17,255 nt of DNA from Omnitrophica WOR_2 bacterium RIFCSPLOWO2_12_FULL_51_24. Lineage in GTDB: Bacteria > Omnitrophota > Gorgyraeia > Pluralincolimonadales > Pluralincolimonadaceae. This document shows, one piece after another, positions 1-7,036 of the stretch. The notes under the pieces were generated by a model. That model was given only the letters and a program-made list of their open reading frames with translations. It was not told where the DNA came from and ran no database searches. Made by a program: the position numbers and the translations under genes. The DNA lies in NCBI GenBank assembly GCA_001805885.1, contig MHHC01000055.1, positions 1-17,255 of the forward strand. The letters run 5' to 3'. Position 1 is the stretch's first letter. Every line of letters starts with the position of its first letter.

Positions 1-230
1 TATTGGTACGGTGCGGTATCGCTCTCTCCTACTAACTTATTATCTATATAGAATTTAACAGACTTTACGCGTGGTAATTGACCGATTTGGGCTTCTATTG
101 GGACGGTCTTATTTACGAATGTGCCATCTTGGGGTGCGGTTAGCGTGATTAAAATGGGCGGCTTACCAAAACAAAGAGAATATGTTAGAAAAAATAAAAT
201 ACTTGTAAAAATACATAATTTTCTATTCAT
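1..230 (-). CDS. Exported Ig-like-domain protein, N-terminal part (cut by left edge)
   Basis: This minus-strand reading frame opens with ATG at 230-228 and stays open for 76 codons to the left edge, so only the N-terminus is visible. It starts MNRKLCIFTSILFFLTYSLC, a basic residue pair followed by a hydrophobic run, which reads as a Sec signal peptide. The Cys near residue 20 lacks a canonical lipobox, so lipoprotein status is unclear. After a short linker comes PPILITLTAPQDGTFVNKTV (residues 24-43), then a stretch ending VKFYIDNKLVGESDTAPYQ. A conserved pattern of aliphatic strands, a Phe-Tyr-Ile-Asp-N turn and a Pro-Tyr ending is typical of bacterial Ig-like domains in surface or secreted proteins. 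No Shine-Dalgarno sequence precedes the ATG; a TATACT box sits 6 nt upstream. The gene is divergent from the diguanylate cyclase gene. It could be a T2SS substrate or envelope protein, but nothing visible decides this. Confidence 0.75.
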   Translation of the reverse strand, partial: MNRKLCIFTSILFFLTYSLCFGKPPILITLTAPQDGTFVNKTVPIEAQIGQLPRVKSVKFYIDNKLVGESDTAPYQ

Positions 231-236
231 GCAAAA

Positions 237-242
237 AGTATA
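237..242 (-). promoter_or_regulatory. -10 box for the exported Ig-like protein
   Basis: The minus strand reads TATACT here, five of six matches to the sigma-70 -10 consensus. It lies 6 nt upstream of the ATG at 230, which would put the transcription start at or next to the start codon. The -35 region is poor: only T-rich sequence with a TTGAAT at too short a spacing. No ribosome binding site lies between the box and the ATG, so a leaderless transcript is plausible. Confidence 0.4.
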
Positions 243-285
243 CACTACATTTCTATTTATTCAAAAAAAATTTATTGCTTTTTTT

Positions 286-334
286 AAGGAGGATTTTATT
301 GACTCGGGCTGCCTTGACAAGATTTGCTTTATGA
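286..334 (+). other. Shine-Dalgarno plus 11-codon leader-like ORF
   Basis: A consensus AAGGAGGA (286-293) is followed after 6 nt by a TTG at 299. The TTG opens an 11-codon frame reading MTRAALTRFAL and closing at TGA 332-334, in a different frame from the downstream cyclase gene. The site is well formed but may be fortuitous in this purine/AT-rich intergenic stretch. If translated, it would be a leader peptide ahead of the diguanylate cyclase. It could only be used by transcripts that start upstream of 286. Confidence 0.2.
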
Positions 335-342
335 GGTATCAT
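314..342 (+). promoter_or_regulatory. Sigma-70-type promoter of the GAF-GGDEF gene
   Basis: TTGACA at 314-319 is a perfect -35 hexamer. After exactly 17 nt comes TATCAT (337-342), five of six matches to the -10 consensus. The expected transcription start is about 349-350, immediately before the ATG at 351. Transcripts from here would be leaderless or nearly so, which agrees with the lack of a convincing Shine-Dalgarno sequence directly upstream of that ATG. Confidence 0.55.
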
Positions 343-350
343 TAGCCGCT

Positions 351-1520
351 ATGGAAAAGAAGAACGTACAGGAAATCCTGGATAGGATACGCGCCGAACT
401 GTCTATCTTCTATGAGATCGGAAACGCGATGCGCTCCACCCTCAATCTCGAGGAGATCCTCTTTATTATACTGACCGGAGTGACCTCGCATGCGGGCCTG
501 GGCTTCAACAGGGCCATGCTTTTCCTTGTAAACGAGCAAGAGGACGCGCTTGAGGGAAAGATGGGCATAGGCCCTCATTCTGTCGAAGAGGCCGGGCTTA
601 TCTGGGACAGGATCACCTCCCAGCAGATGTCGCTTGAAGACCTCATATCGGCTTATACCTTTTACAAAAAAGGCGGGTCTGAACTTGATAAGGCGGTGAG
701 AAGCATAAAAGTGCCTTTGCGTGAGGATGCCGGGGTCCTAGCTATGACCGCTCTCGAAGGAATGAGTTTTGAGATAACCACTGACGAGACGCGCCGGAAG
801 ACGGAGAATGATCCTGTCCTGCGGTGTTTAAGGACCGAGCATTTCGTTACCGTACCCCTTAAAGCGAAAGACAAAGTAGTAGGGGTGATCCTGGCTGACA
901 ATCTCTTCACAAAGAAAACGATACTCAAGGATGACATAAGGACCCTGACGATGTTCGCGAACCATGCAGGCCTCGCGATAGAGAACTCACGGTTATACGA
1001 ACAGACGGTTTACGAATCTAATACGGATACCCTGACGCGGCTCTGGAATCACGGATATTTCCAATTTCTTTTGACCGAAGAATTGAAAAAGGCCTATGAG
1101 AGCAGGTCTTCCCTCTCCCTGGTCATGTTCGATATAGATAACTTCAAGAATTACAACGACTCGATGGGACATCAGATGGGAGACCAGATATTGCGGGAAG
1201 TAGCCAGGATCTTAAAGACCACCTGCGACGGGAAGGGTTCTGTCGCGCGTTATGGCGGAGAGGAGTTCACGGTGATACTTCCGAATCTAGGCAAAAATAC
1301 CGCCCAGGAAACAGCTGAAAATCTAAGGAAGGCGATCGAGGGTTATCCCTTCAAAGGGCAGGAAGTTCAGCCTACTAAAAATCTCACCATCAGCGCCGGC
1401 CTCTCTACCTACCCGGAAGACGCGCTCGATAAAGAAAGGCTGATCTACCTGGCTGACATGGCGCTGTACGAAGCGAAAAGGACCGGGAAAAACAAAGTCT
1501 GCGTCTATAGATCCAAATGA
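351..1520 (+). CDS. GAF-domain diguanylate cyclase (GGDEF)
   Basis: The 389-residue protein is predicted to make cyclic di-GMP from two GTP in the cytoplasm. A short helical N-terminus leads into a GAF-like sensor domain (about residues 18-215), which has an inserted helical stretch near residues 78-155. A GGDEF domain follows (about 225-388). The active-site motif is GGEEF at 302-306, and the metal-binding FDIDNFKNYND lies at 260-270, so catalysis should be intact. The RxxD inhibitory site expected five residues before GGEEF is absent (DGKG there), so product inhibition is probably missing. There is no transmembrane segment or signal peptide. I chose ATG 351 because the TATCAT box at 337-342 fits it and the sequence from there starts a regular helix; an in-frame TTG at 324 would add nine residues. 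The gene ends 10 bp before smc, which faces it, with no terminator visible between them. The GAF ligand is unknown. Confidence 0.9.
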   Translation: MEKKNVQEILDRIRAELSIFYEIGNAMRSTLNLEEILFIILTGVTSHAGLGFNRAMLFLVNEQEDALEGKMGIGPHSVEEAGLIWDRITSQQMSLEDLISAYTFYKKGGSELDKAVRSIKVPLREDAGVLAMTALEGMSFEITTDETRRKTENDPVLRCLRTEHFVTVPLKAKDKVVGVILADNLFTKKTILKDDIRTLTMFANHAGLAIENSRLYEQTVYESNTDTLTRLWNHGYFQFLLTEELKKAYESRSSLSLVMFDIDNFKNYNDSMGHQMGDQILREVARILKTTCDGKGSVARYGGEEFTVILPNLGKNTAQETAENLRKAIEGYPFKGQEVQPTKNLTISAGLSTYPEDALDKERLIYLADMALYEAKRTGKNKVCVYRSK

Positions 1521-1530
1521 CCCTTCTAGA

Positions 1531-4500
1531 TTAAGCTGTCTTCGCCTCCAGCTCCTCTGAAAACTTAACTGAAACGATCTTCGATACACCCGACTCCTCC
1601 ATAGTGATACCATACATTACGTCGGCCACCGAAATCGTCTTCTTGTTGTGAGTTATTATTATAAACTGCGAAGTCTTCACAAAATCCTTCAGCACCCCGC
1701 AGAACCTGTCTATATTCGCCTCATCCAGCGCCGCATCCATCTCGTCCATCACGCAGAACGGGCTCGGCTTGATCTTGAATATTGAGAAGAGAAGCGCTAT
1801 GGCGGTCATCGACCGTTCGCCGCCTGACAAAAGCGATATGGATTGAGGCTTCTTCCCCGGAGGCCTCGCGATTATCTCGATACCGCTCTCGAGGATATCC
1901 TCCTGGTCGATAAGCAGCAACTCCGCGTCTCCTCCGCCGAAGAGCAGCCTGAACATATCCCTGAATTCAACCTGTATCTTCTGGAATGTCTCGAGGAACA
2001 TCTCGCGCGTCGTCCTGTTAAGCTTGTTTATCGCCTTGTGCAGGTCGTCTTTCGCCAGGAGCAGGTCCTGCTGCTGGGTAGTCAGGAAAGTATGCCTCTC
2101 CTGCAGTTCCTGGTGTTCCTCTATGGCAACGAGGTTTACCGCCCCCATGCCTTCAAGCTTGGAGCGTAGCGCTTCCGTCTTTTCATTCGTCTCGTCCCAA
2201 TTTATCTCTTCGGGTATGACAACTCCTTCGAGATCGGCCTCGAACTTATAGACCTGTACTAATCTGTCGCGCAGGCTGTTCTTTTTATAGTTGAACTCTG
2301 TAGTCTTGACCTCAAGGGTATGCAGGCGTCCGCTTAACTCATTAAATGCCTTCTGCGAATCCCTTACCTCATTCTCCACCTGCGTTATGGAATCACTTAT
2401 CGCCTTCCTCTCGCCGAATATCTTTTGGGAATCCGATTCGGCCGAGACCCTGGCGCAGACGAGTTCCTCGTTCCTCTTCGCGAGCTGTTCCGACTCTACC
2501 ACCAATTCCGAGATCCTAGCCTTGGAATCATCTATCTCCTTCTCCTTGGATACCAGCCCGCCCCTTTCGTCCTCGAGCGACCTCGCCATCATGCTCAAGG
2601 CATTTACGACCGAGACCTCTTTATCCTTGAGCATATCCAGCTCGGTCTTGAGCTGGGTTATCAGGACGAGGGTATCCTCCCTCTCCTTAAGCTTCATGGT
2701 TATCGTATCCTGGCTGGATTTTATCGTCTCCTGGACCTTCGCGTCTTCGTCGTCAAGCGATGCGAGCTCCTTCTTAAGCTCCTCTTCTTTAGTTACGTAG
2801 GTCTCTATCTCGGAGTTGGCCTCCCCGAGCTCCAGGTTCAAAAGGGATTCCTCTTCGTTAATCTTATTGATCGCTTCTTCGAGGCTGGCCTTTTCGCTTA
2901 TCTTGTTGGCGTTGTCTATCTGTATCTTGTGTATATCCTCGGCCATTGTCTTCGTTTCGGTCTGCAGCGAATCCCTCAACTGCTTCTTTTCCTGAAGGCC
3001 ATCTTCGAGCGCTTCCGACTTCGCCTTCAGGTTTTCTATGGTTATCTTCAATTCCTTTATCTTAGCGTCCCTTCCTATCAGCCCGAACCCTTCTATCTTG
3101 GGGACCTTTCCTCCGGCCGAAAGGCCTTTCTCCACGACTTCGCCGTTCTTGGTTATAAACCTGACGTGGTCTTCGCGTCCGGCTATTGAACTGAAGGCTG
3201 ATTCGAGGTCTCCGGCAATGTAAGTATCCCTTAATAAATATCCGAGGACGGATCTTATGCTTTCGTCCGTCTTTATATAATTAAGTATATCGGTCTTAGT
3301 TTCTGAACGTGAGATGCCCTCAAGCGGTATAAAGGTAGCGCGCCCCAGCGAACCTTCATCCAGGAATTTTATAAGCCTTTTGGCGGTTTCTCTGTCCTTG
3401 ACGACAACGGCCTGGACCAGGTCTCCTAAAGCGGCTTCGACTGCGCCATCATAACCCTGGAAAGGTTCTATGAGGTCGGCCACCACGCCTATTACGCCCT
3501 GTGAAACCTGCGAGCCCTTTTCTGCTTCCTTTAGGACCGTCTTTACGCCGAGCGAGAAACCTTCATACTTGGCTTTGAGGTCCTCCAGGAATGTCAGACG
3601 CGATTGGGATGTGGTAAGTTCGGATCCAAGGCCCTGGAATTCAGCCTCGAGATTTACGATCTCCTCGCCGAGAGTGCTTAAATTCCCTTCCGCCTGCGCC
3701 TTCTTCCAGTTTAGGTTTTCGATATCCTTAGATATCTTTTCCACGAATATTACGAGATCGCCTAGTTTCTGACCGAAGGCAGCCCTCTCCTCTCCTACCT
3801 TCCTCTTTTCTACTTCTATCCTCCTCTGGCGCGCGCCGAGGTGCTGGGTGTGCGCGACTAACTTAGTTAATTCGTTGTGTACCCTTGTCTGCCCTTGCGC
3901 TATATCCACCACATACAACTTCGCCTTTTCGATATTCTGCTGGCAGGTCTTTACCGCCTCGGCAATGGCATCCAGGTATTTTGTCTTCTCTTCTATCTCT
4001 CTCTTCTTGCCCTCTTCGTTGCTCTTGAAAAGGCCGACTTCGGAATTCAGGCGGTCGACTTCATTCTCTAAATTAGAAAGCCTTTCGCGGTTCGAGTCTA
4101 TGTCTTTCTCCAACGACGAGATCCTGGCGTTAAGTTCGCCCGACCTCTCGGAGTTGTAAGATATCCTATCCCTGTTCCTCTCGACCTGTCCCTCCATATT
4201 TACGACATTGGCCTTAGCATCCGAAAGGCGCTGGTCGACTTTGGCCAGATCATTGCGGAGTGAACTGAGTTTCGAATCGAGCTCCGAGATTATCGAATTG
4301 AGCTCGGATCCCTTGGCCGCAAGAGAATTCCTGTCAGACGAGATGCCGCCTTCCTCTTGCCTGATCTTCCTGAACTCGTTTGCGGCTGTCCATACCTCCA
4401 TCTCCTTGAGTTTCTCGAAATCCTCTTTATATTTCCTCGCCTTGTTCGCTTGGCGCTCGATCGAGTTTATCTGGCGCTTTACCTCGGTTATGACGTCGCT

Positions 4501-5073
4501 CACCCTTAAAAGGTTGGCTTCGGTCTGCTCAAGTTTCCTTAACGCTTCCCTCTTTTTCGCCTTGTATTTTGTGATGCCCGCGGCCTCCTCAAATACATAG
4601 CGCCTCTCTTCGGGGCGAGAGTCCAATAATTCCGCTATCCTGCCCTGTTCCATTAGGGAATAGGTGGACGTGCCGATGCCGGTCCCCATCAAAAGTTCGT
4701 TTATGTCCTTTAATCTTACGGGAGTCTTATTTATGAAGTATTCGCTCTCCCCGGAACGGAACACCCTTCTGGTGATAGTGACTTCATCATATTCCGTGGG
4801 GAGGATCTTTGGCTGGTTTATTATGGTGAGGGATACTTCCGCGAAACCAAGAGCTTCTTTCCCGTCGGTGCCGCTGAAGATGACATCTTCCATTTTGGTG
4901 CCGCGGATCTCCCTGGCAGAAGTCTCTCCGAGGACCCATTTAATGGCATCCGAAACGTTGGATTTACCGCAGCCGTTCGGGCCGACAATAGCCGTTACGC
5001 CCGGCTCAAAATTCAACTCGGTCTTATTGGCGAACGACTTGAAGCCGAAAAGCTCCAGGTTCTTAAAATGCAA
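1531..5073 (-). CDS. smc: Chromosome partition ATPase Smc
   Basis: At 1180 residues this is a full-length bacterial SMC, the dimeric DNA-entrapping ATPase that organises and segregates the chromosome, normally with ScpA and ScpB (not in this window). The N-terminal head has the family opening LELFGFKSFANKTEL and Walker A GPNGCGKSN (31-39). A long coiled coil runs from about 165 to 520. The hinge spans about 525-655, with the Gly-rich GLSAGG near 650-655. The second coiled coil leads into the C-terminal head with signature LLSGGERSMTAI (from 1081), Walker B CVMDE (1107-1111) and the D-loop after it. The start is TTG at 5073, not ATG. It is fixed by a strong AGGAGGG 8 nt upstream and by agreement with the usual SMC N-terminus. 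The gene follows gspD but has its own promoter and a structured leader. All ATPase motifs are intact. Confidence 0.97.
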   Translation of the reverse strand: MHFKNLELFGFKSFANKTELNFEPGVTAIVGPNGCGKSNVSDAIKWVLGETSAREIRGTKMEDVIFSGTDGKEALGFAEVSLTIINQPKILPTEYDEVTITRRVFRSGESEYFINKTPVRLKDINELLMGTGIGTSTYSLMEQGRIAELLDSRPEERRYVFEEAAGITKYKAKKREALRKLEQTEANLLRVSDVITEVKRQINSIERQANKARKYKEDFEKLKEMEVWTAANEFRKIRQEEGGISSDRNSLAAKGSELNSIISELDSKLSSLRNDLAKVDQRLSDAKANVVNMEGQVERNRDRISYNSERSGELNARISSLEKDIDSNRERLSNLENEVDRLNSEVGLFKSNEEGKKREIEEKTKYLDAIAEAVKTCQQNIEKAKLYVVDIAQGQTRVHNELTKLVAHTQHLGARQRRIEVEKRKVGEERAAFGQKLGDLVIFVEKISKDIENLNWKKAQAEGNLSTLGEEIVNLEAEFQGLGSELTTSQSRLTFLEDLKAKYEGFSLGVKTVLKEAEKGSQVSQGVIGVVADLIEPFQGYDGAVEAALGDLVQAVVVKDRETAKRLIKFLDEGSLGRATFIPLEGISRSETKTDILNYIKTDESIRSVLGYLLRDTYIAGDLESAFSSIAGREDHVRFITKNGEVVEKGLSAGGKVPKIEGFGLIGRDAKIKELKITIENLKAKSEALEDGLQEKKQLRDSLQTETKTMAEDIHKIQIDNANKISEKASLEEAINKINEEESLLNLELGEANSEIETYVTKEEELKKELASLDDEDAKVQETIKSSQDTITMKLKEREDTLVLITQLKTELDMLKDKEVSVVNALSMMARSLEDERGGLVSKEKEIDDSKARISELVVESEQLAKRNEELVCARVSAESDSQKIFGERKAISDSITQVENEVRDSQKAFNELSGRLHTLEVKTTEFNYKKNSLRDRLVQVYKFEADLEGVVIPEEINWDETNEKTEALRSKLEGMGAVNLVAIEEHQELQERHTFLTTQQQDLLLAKDDLHKAINKLNRTTREMFLETFQKIQVEFRDMFRLLFGGGDAELLLIDQEDILESGIEIIARPPGKKPQSISLLSGGERSMTAIALLFSIFKIKPSPFCVMDEMDAALDEANIDRFCGVLKDFVKTSQFIIITHNKKTISVADVMYGITMEESGVSKIVSVKFSEELEAKTA

Positions 5074-5076
5074 ATT

Positions 5077-5133
5077 GGCACCCTCCTTTTCGAAAGCAAG
5101 ACACCCAAAATGGTGTCACGGCCGGGGAGTGCC
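5077..5133 (-). promoter_or_regulatory. smc 5' leader: stem that masks the Shine-Dalgarno sequence
   Basis: In the smc leader, GGCACTCCCC (minus strand, 5133-5124) can pair with GGAGGGTGCC (5086-5077), giving nine pairs out of ten including one G-U and one C-A mismatch. The second strand contains the smc Shine-Dalgarno sequence. Nested inside is a perfect 6-bp hairpin, GACACC (5117-5112) with GGTGTC (5105-5100), loop of 6. As drawn, the fold hides the ribosome binding site just before the TTG start, suggesting control of translation. The pairing was found by eye; no energy calculation was made. Confidence 0.4.
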
Positions 5134-5152
5134 AAGACAATTTTGTTAAATA

Positions 5153-5172
5153 TTAACTAAATCGTTAGTTAA
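5153..5172. promoter_or_regulatory. Perfect palindrome at the smc promoter (operator-like)
   Basis: An 8-bp inverted repeat with a 4-nt centre reads TTAACTAA-CGAT-TTAGTTAA on the minus strand. It directly abuts the smc -10 hexamer and covers the expected transcription start at about 5166. As RNA the stem would be weak, all but two of its pairs being A-U, and no U-tract follows, so it is a poor terminator. A dimeric repressor site is the more natural reading. The binding protein is unknown. Confidence 0.4.
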
Positions 5173-5201
5173 AAAATAACATATGCCGCTAATTTTGTCA
5201 A
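5173..5201 (-). promoter_or_regulatory. smc promoter
   Basis: The minus strand has TTGACA (5201-5196), a 17-nt spacer, then TATTTT (5178-5173). The -35 is perfect and the -10 matches four of six positions. The -35 overlaps the TGA stop of gspD (5200-5198). The predicted start at about 5166 gives a 5' leader of roughly 93 nt before the TTG of smc. This gives smc transcription independent of the secretion operon, though read-through from gspD remains possible because no terminator separates them. Confidence 0.5.
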
Positions 5202-7021
5202 TAGTTTTGTTCGAATAAGAGCATAACTTTGAAATTCTCCGTATCGTGAAAAATACTCTTTGGAAGCGGCGGGAACGGAGACGAATCCTTGACGCTCTTT
5301 ACGGCCAGATCTGCAAGGCCCGGCTCGACCTTACCGATAAGCGCGGGTTCTCCTGTAAGGGAACCGTCCGGAGATACGGAAAACGACACGGTGACGTTGC
5401 CTTTAAGACCTTCCTTTGGAATGTTTTTTAGCGCGGTGTTCATGATCTTGACTCTTAAATTCTGGTAATACAAATTCCTCGTCAGGATGCCATCCCTTAC
5501 GTCTCCGTAGTATTCTGAATAGGATTCCCCTTTCATTCCGGGGATGGGCTGCGATGAATCACCGCTTATGATCGTAGGCGTAAGAAATATCACCAACTCT
5601 GTCTTTTTAACATCGTCAGAGACATTCCTAAAGGGAATGCCCAATATCGGTATTTCGCCGAGAATGGGAATTTTTTTTACAGTTTTTATCTTCTTCTCCT
5701 CCATGAGCCCCCCCAATACGATCGTTACGCCATCTTTTACCACTATGCTCGTCTCGGCCTCGGAAGTCTTCACTATCGGCACCCCGTCTGGAGAGGCTGT
5801 CGTCCTTATCCTGCTTCCTACCGAACTGACTACAGGCCTGATCTTCATGGTGACATACCCTTCTTTATTTACGAAAGGGGTCACATAGAGTTGTATGCCG
5901 ACATCCACGAAATTGACGGATTCAGCGGTTGTAACGGCTCCGGAAGCCGGCGTTGTAGTAGTTGCTGTAATGTAGGCCTCTTTTGTACCTATCATAATCT
6001 TGGCTTCCTGCCCGTCGAGCGCGGTTATGCGGGGACTGGAGATGATCTTAGTCGTTCCGACTTCTCTCAGCGCGTCAATGAGCGAATCGAATGTTCTCAG
6101 ATTACCGAGTTTGTCTTTTCCCATGATCGTACTTATCGTTACTTTACCGCCCGTAGTTAAACTGGCTGTCAGTGTCTGGTCTAATGTGAACCTCCGGAAG
6201 ACAGTCTGCCAGTCGACTCCCATAGTGAATTTATCACCAAGTTCGACCTGAATGATCTTTGCGTCAATGAGGACCTGCCTCGTCTTTTCATCAAAAGCAT
6301 TTATGACTTTTTCGATCTGTGCGACCTTTTCCGGCAGATCGTTGACGACAACGGTATTCGTCCTCTCGTCAAACCGGACCGAGCCTATTCCCTTTGTGAC
6401 CATATCCTGTATTTTGGGGTTAAGTTTTTCGCTTTTGGCGTAGTCAAGCGAGAATACCTTGGTGATCATCGGCGAATCGAGGAGGGCTATCATATCCTTC
6501 ATCTCAGCCAGCCTATCCGCGCTTTCCATCAGTATCAGCGTGTTCGAGCCCTCATCCACGATAACTCTCCCTATGGCTGTCTTGACCTGCATAATGGCTT
6601 TGGCCACTTCAACGGCCTTCGCATAATTCAACTTTATGGTTGCCAGTTCTTTCTTATCCTTAAAACGTTCGCCGTATAAGGCCTCATACTCCCGGCCGGT
6701 CATTACATTTACGATATCGTTGCGGAGATCATAGGCCATGTCGTTCGAGAGCAGCATTATCTCGAACGCGTCCCAGACATCGACATCCTTGAGGAATATC
6801 GTCACCCTGCTTACTACGCTCTTTGATGCGACGATGTTCATGCCGGCCCTCTGAGATATGATCTTCAGGGCGTCGATTATATCTATCCCCTTTAAGTCGA
6901 GCGTGATCTTCTGCGGCGGAACGGGAGACTGACCGAAGACCCCGCCCGCAAAGAAGACGAAAAGAGAACAGACCAGAAATCCTGTCAGATATCTTCCGAA
7001 ATTTCTTCTCCATGTATTCAT
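5198..7021 (-). CDS. gspD: T2SS secretin GspD with a TonB/TolA-like C-terminal domain
   Basis: This 607-residue protein should form the outer-membrane gate of the secretion system. A signal peptide covers about residues 1-30. An STN/N0 domain follows (about 38-108), then two KH-like N domains (about 124-183 and 186-246) and the secretin barrel (about 250-487). The barrel has the typical TTKIISSPRITALDGQ (323-338) and KKIPILGEIPILGIPF (449-464). That is one N domain fewer than classical GspD. After a linker, residues about 515-607 do not resemble the usual S-domain. They read as a TonB_C/TolA-C fold: GNVTVSFSVSPDGSL from 541, then LADLAVKSVKDSSPFPPLP (PFPPLP at 582-587), ending in a hydrophobic strand. 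GGAGGAG precedes the ATG at 7021. The gene lies 15 bp after gspC, as in T2SS operons. A PilQ- or MshL-like secretin is the alternative family name. Confidence 0.92.
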   Translation of the reverse strand: MNTWRRNFGRYLTGFLVCSLFVFFAGGVFGQSPVPPQKITLDLKGIDIIDALKIISQRAGMNIVASKSVVSRVTIFLKDVDVWDAFEIMLLSNDMAYDLRNDIVNVMTGREYEALYGERFKDKKELATIKLNYAKAVEVAKAIMQVKTAIGRVIVDEGSNTLILMESADRLAEMKDMIALLDSPMITKVFSLDYAKSEKLNPKIQDMVTKGIGSVRFDERTNTVVVNDLPEKVAQIEKVINAFDEKTRQVLIDAKIIQVELGDKFTMGVDWQTVFRRFTLDQTLTASLTTGGKVTISTIMGKDKLGNLRTFDSLIDALREVGTTKIISSPRITALDGQEAKIMIGTKEAYITATTTTPASGAVTTAESVNFVDVGIQLYVTPFVNKEGYVTMKIRPVVSSVGSRIRTTASPDGVPIVKTSEAETSIVVKDGVTIVLGGLMEEKKIKTVKKIPILGEIPILGIPFRNVSDDVKKTELVIFLTPTIISGDSSQPIPGMKGESYSEYYGDVRDGILTRNLYYQNLRVKIMNTALKNIPKEGLKGNVTVSFSVSPDGSLTGEPALIGKVEPGLADLAVKSVKDSSPFPPLPKSIFHDTENFKVMLLFEQNY

Positions 7022-7036
7022 AGTACTCTCCTCCCC

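Noticed and set aside
121..345. A 74-codon plus-strand open frame in the left intergenic region
   Set aside because: It lies opposite the start of the exported Ig-like protein, has no recognisable protein pattern, no proper ribosome binding site, and is rich in AT-driven Lys/Phe/Ile codons.
1500..1560. A bidirectional terminator between the converging cyclase and smc genes
   Set aside because: Only 10 bp separate the stops and I found no GC-rich inverted repeat with a T-tract there.
2425..3189. A 254-codon plus-strand open frame opposite smc
   Set aside because: It is the antisense of the smc coiled-coil region; its Leu/Phe-rich composition is a mirror of Glu/Lys-rich coding, and there is no domain pattern.
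5153..5172. The smc palindrome as a Rho-independent terminator for gspD
   Set aside because: The stem is A-U-rich and no U-tract follows on the minus strand; its place on the smc transcription start fits an operator better.
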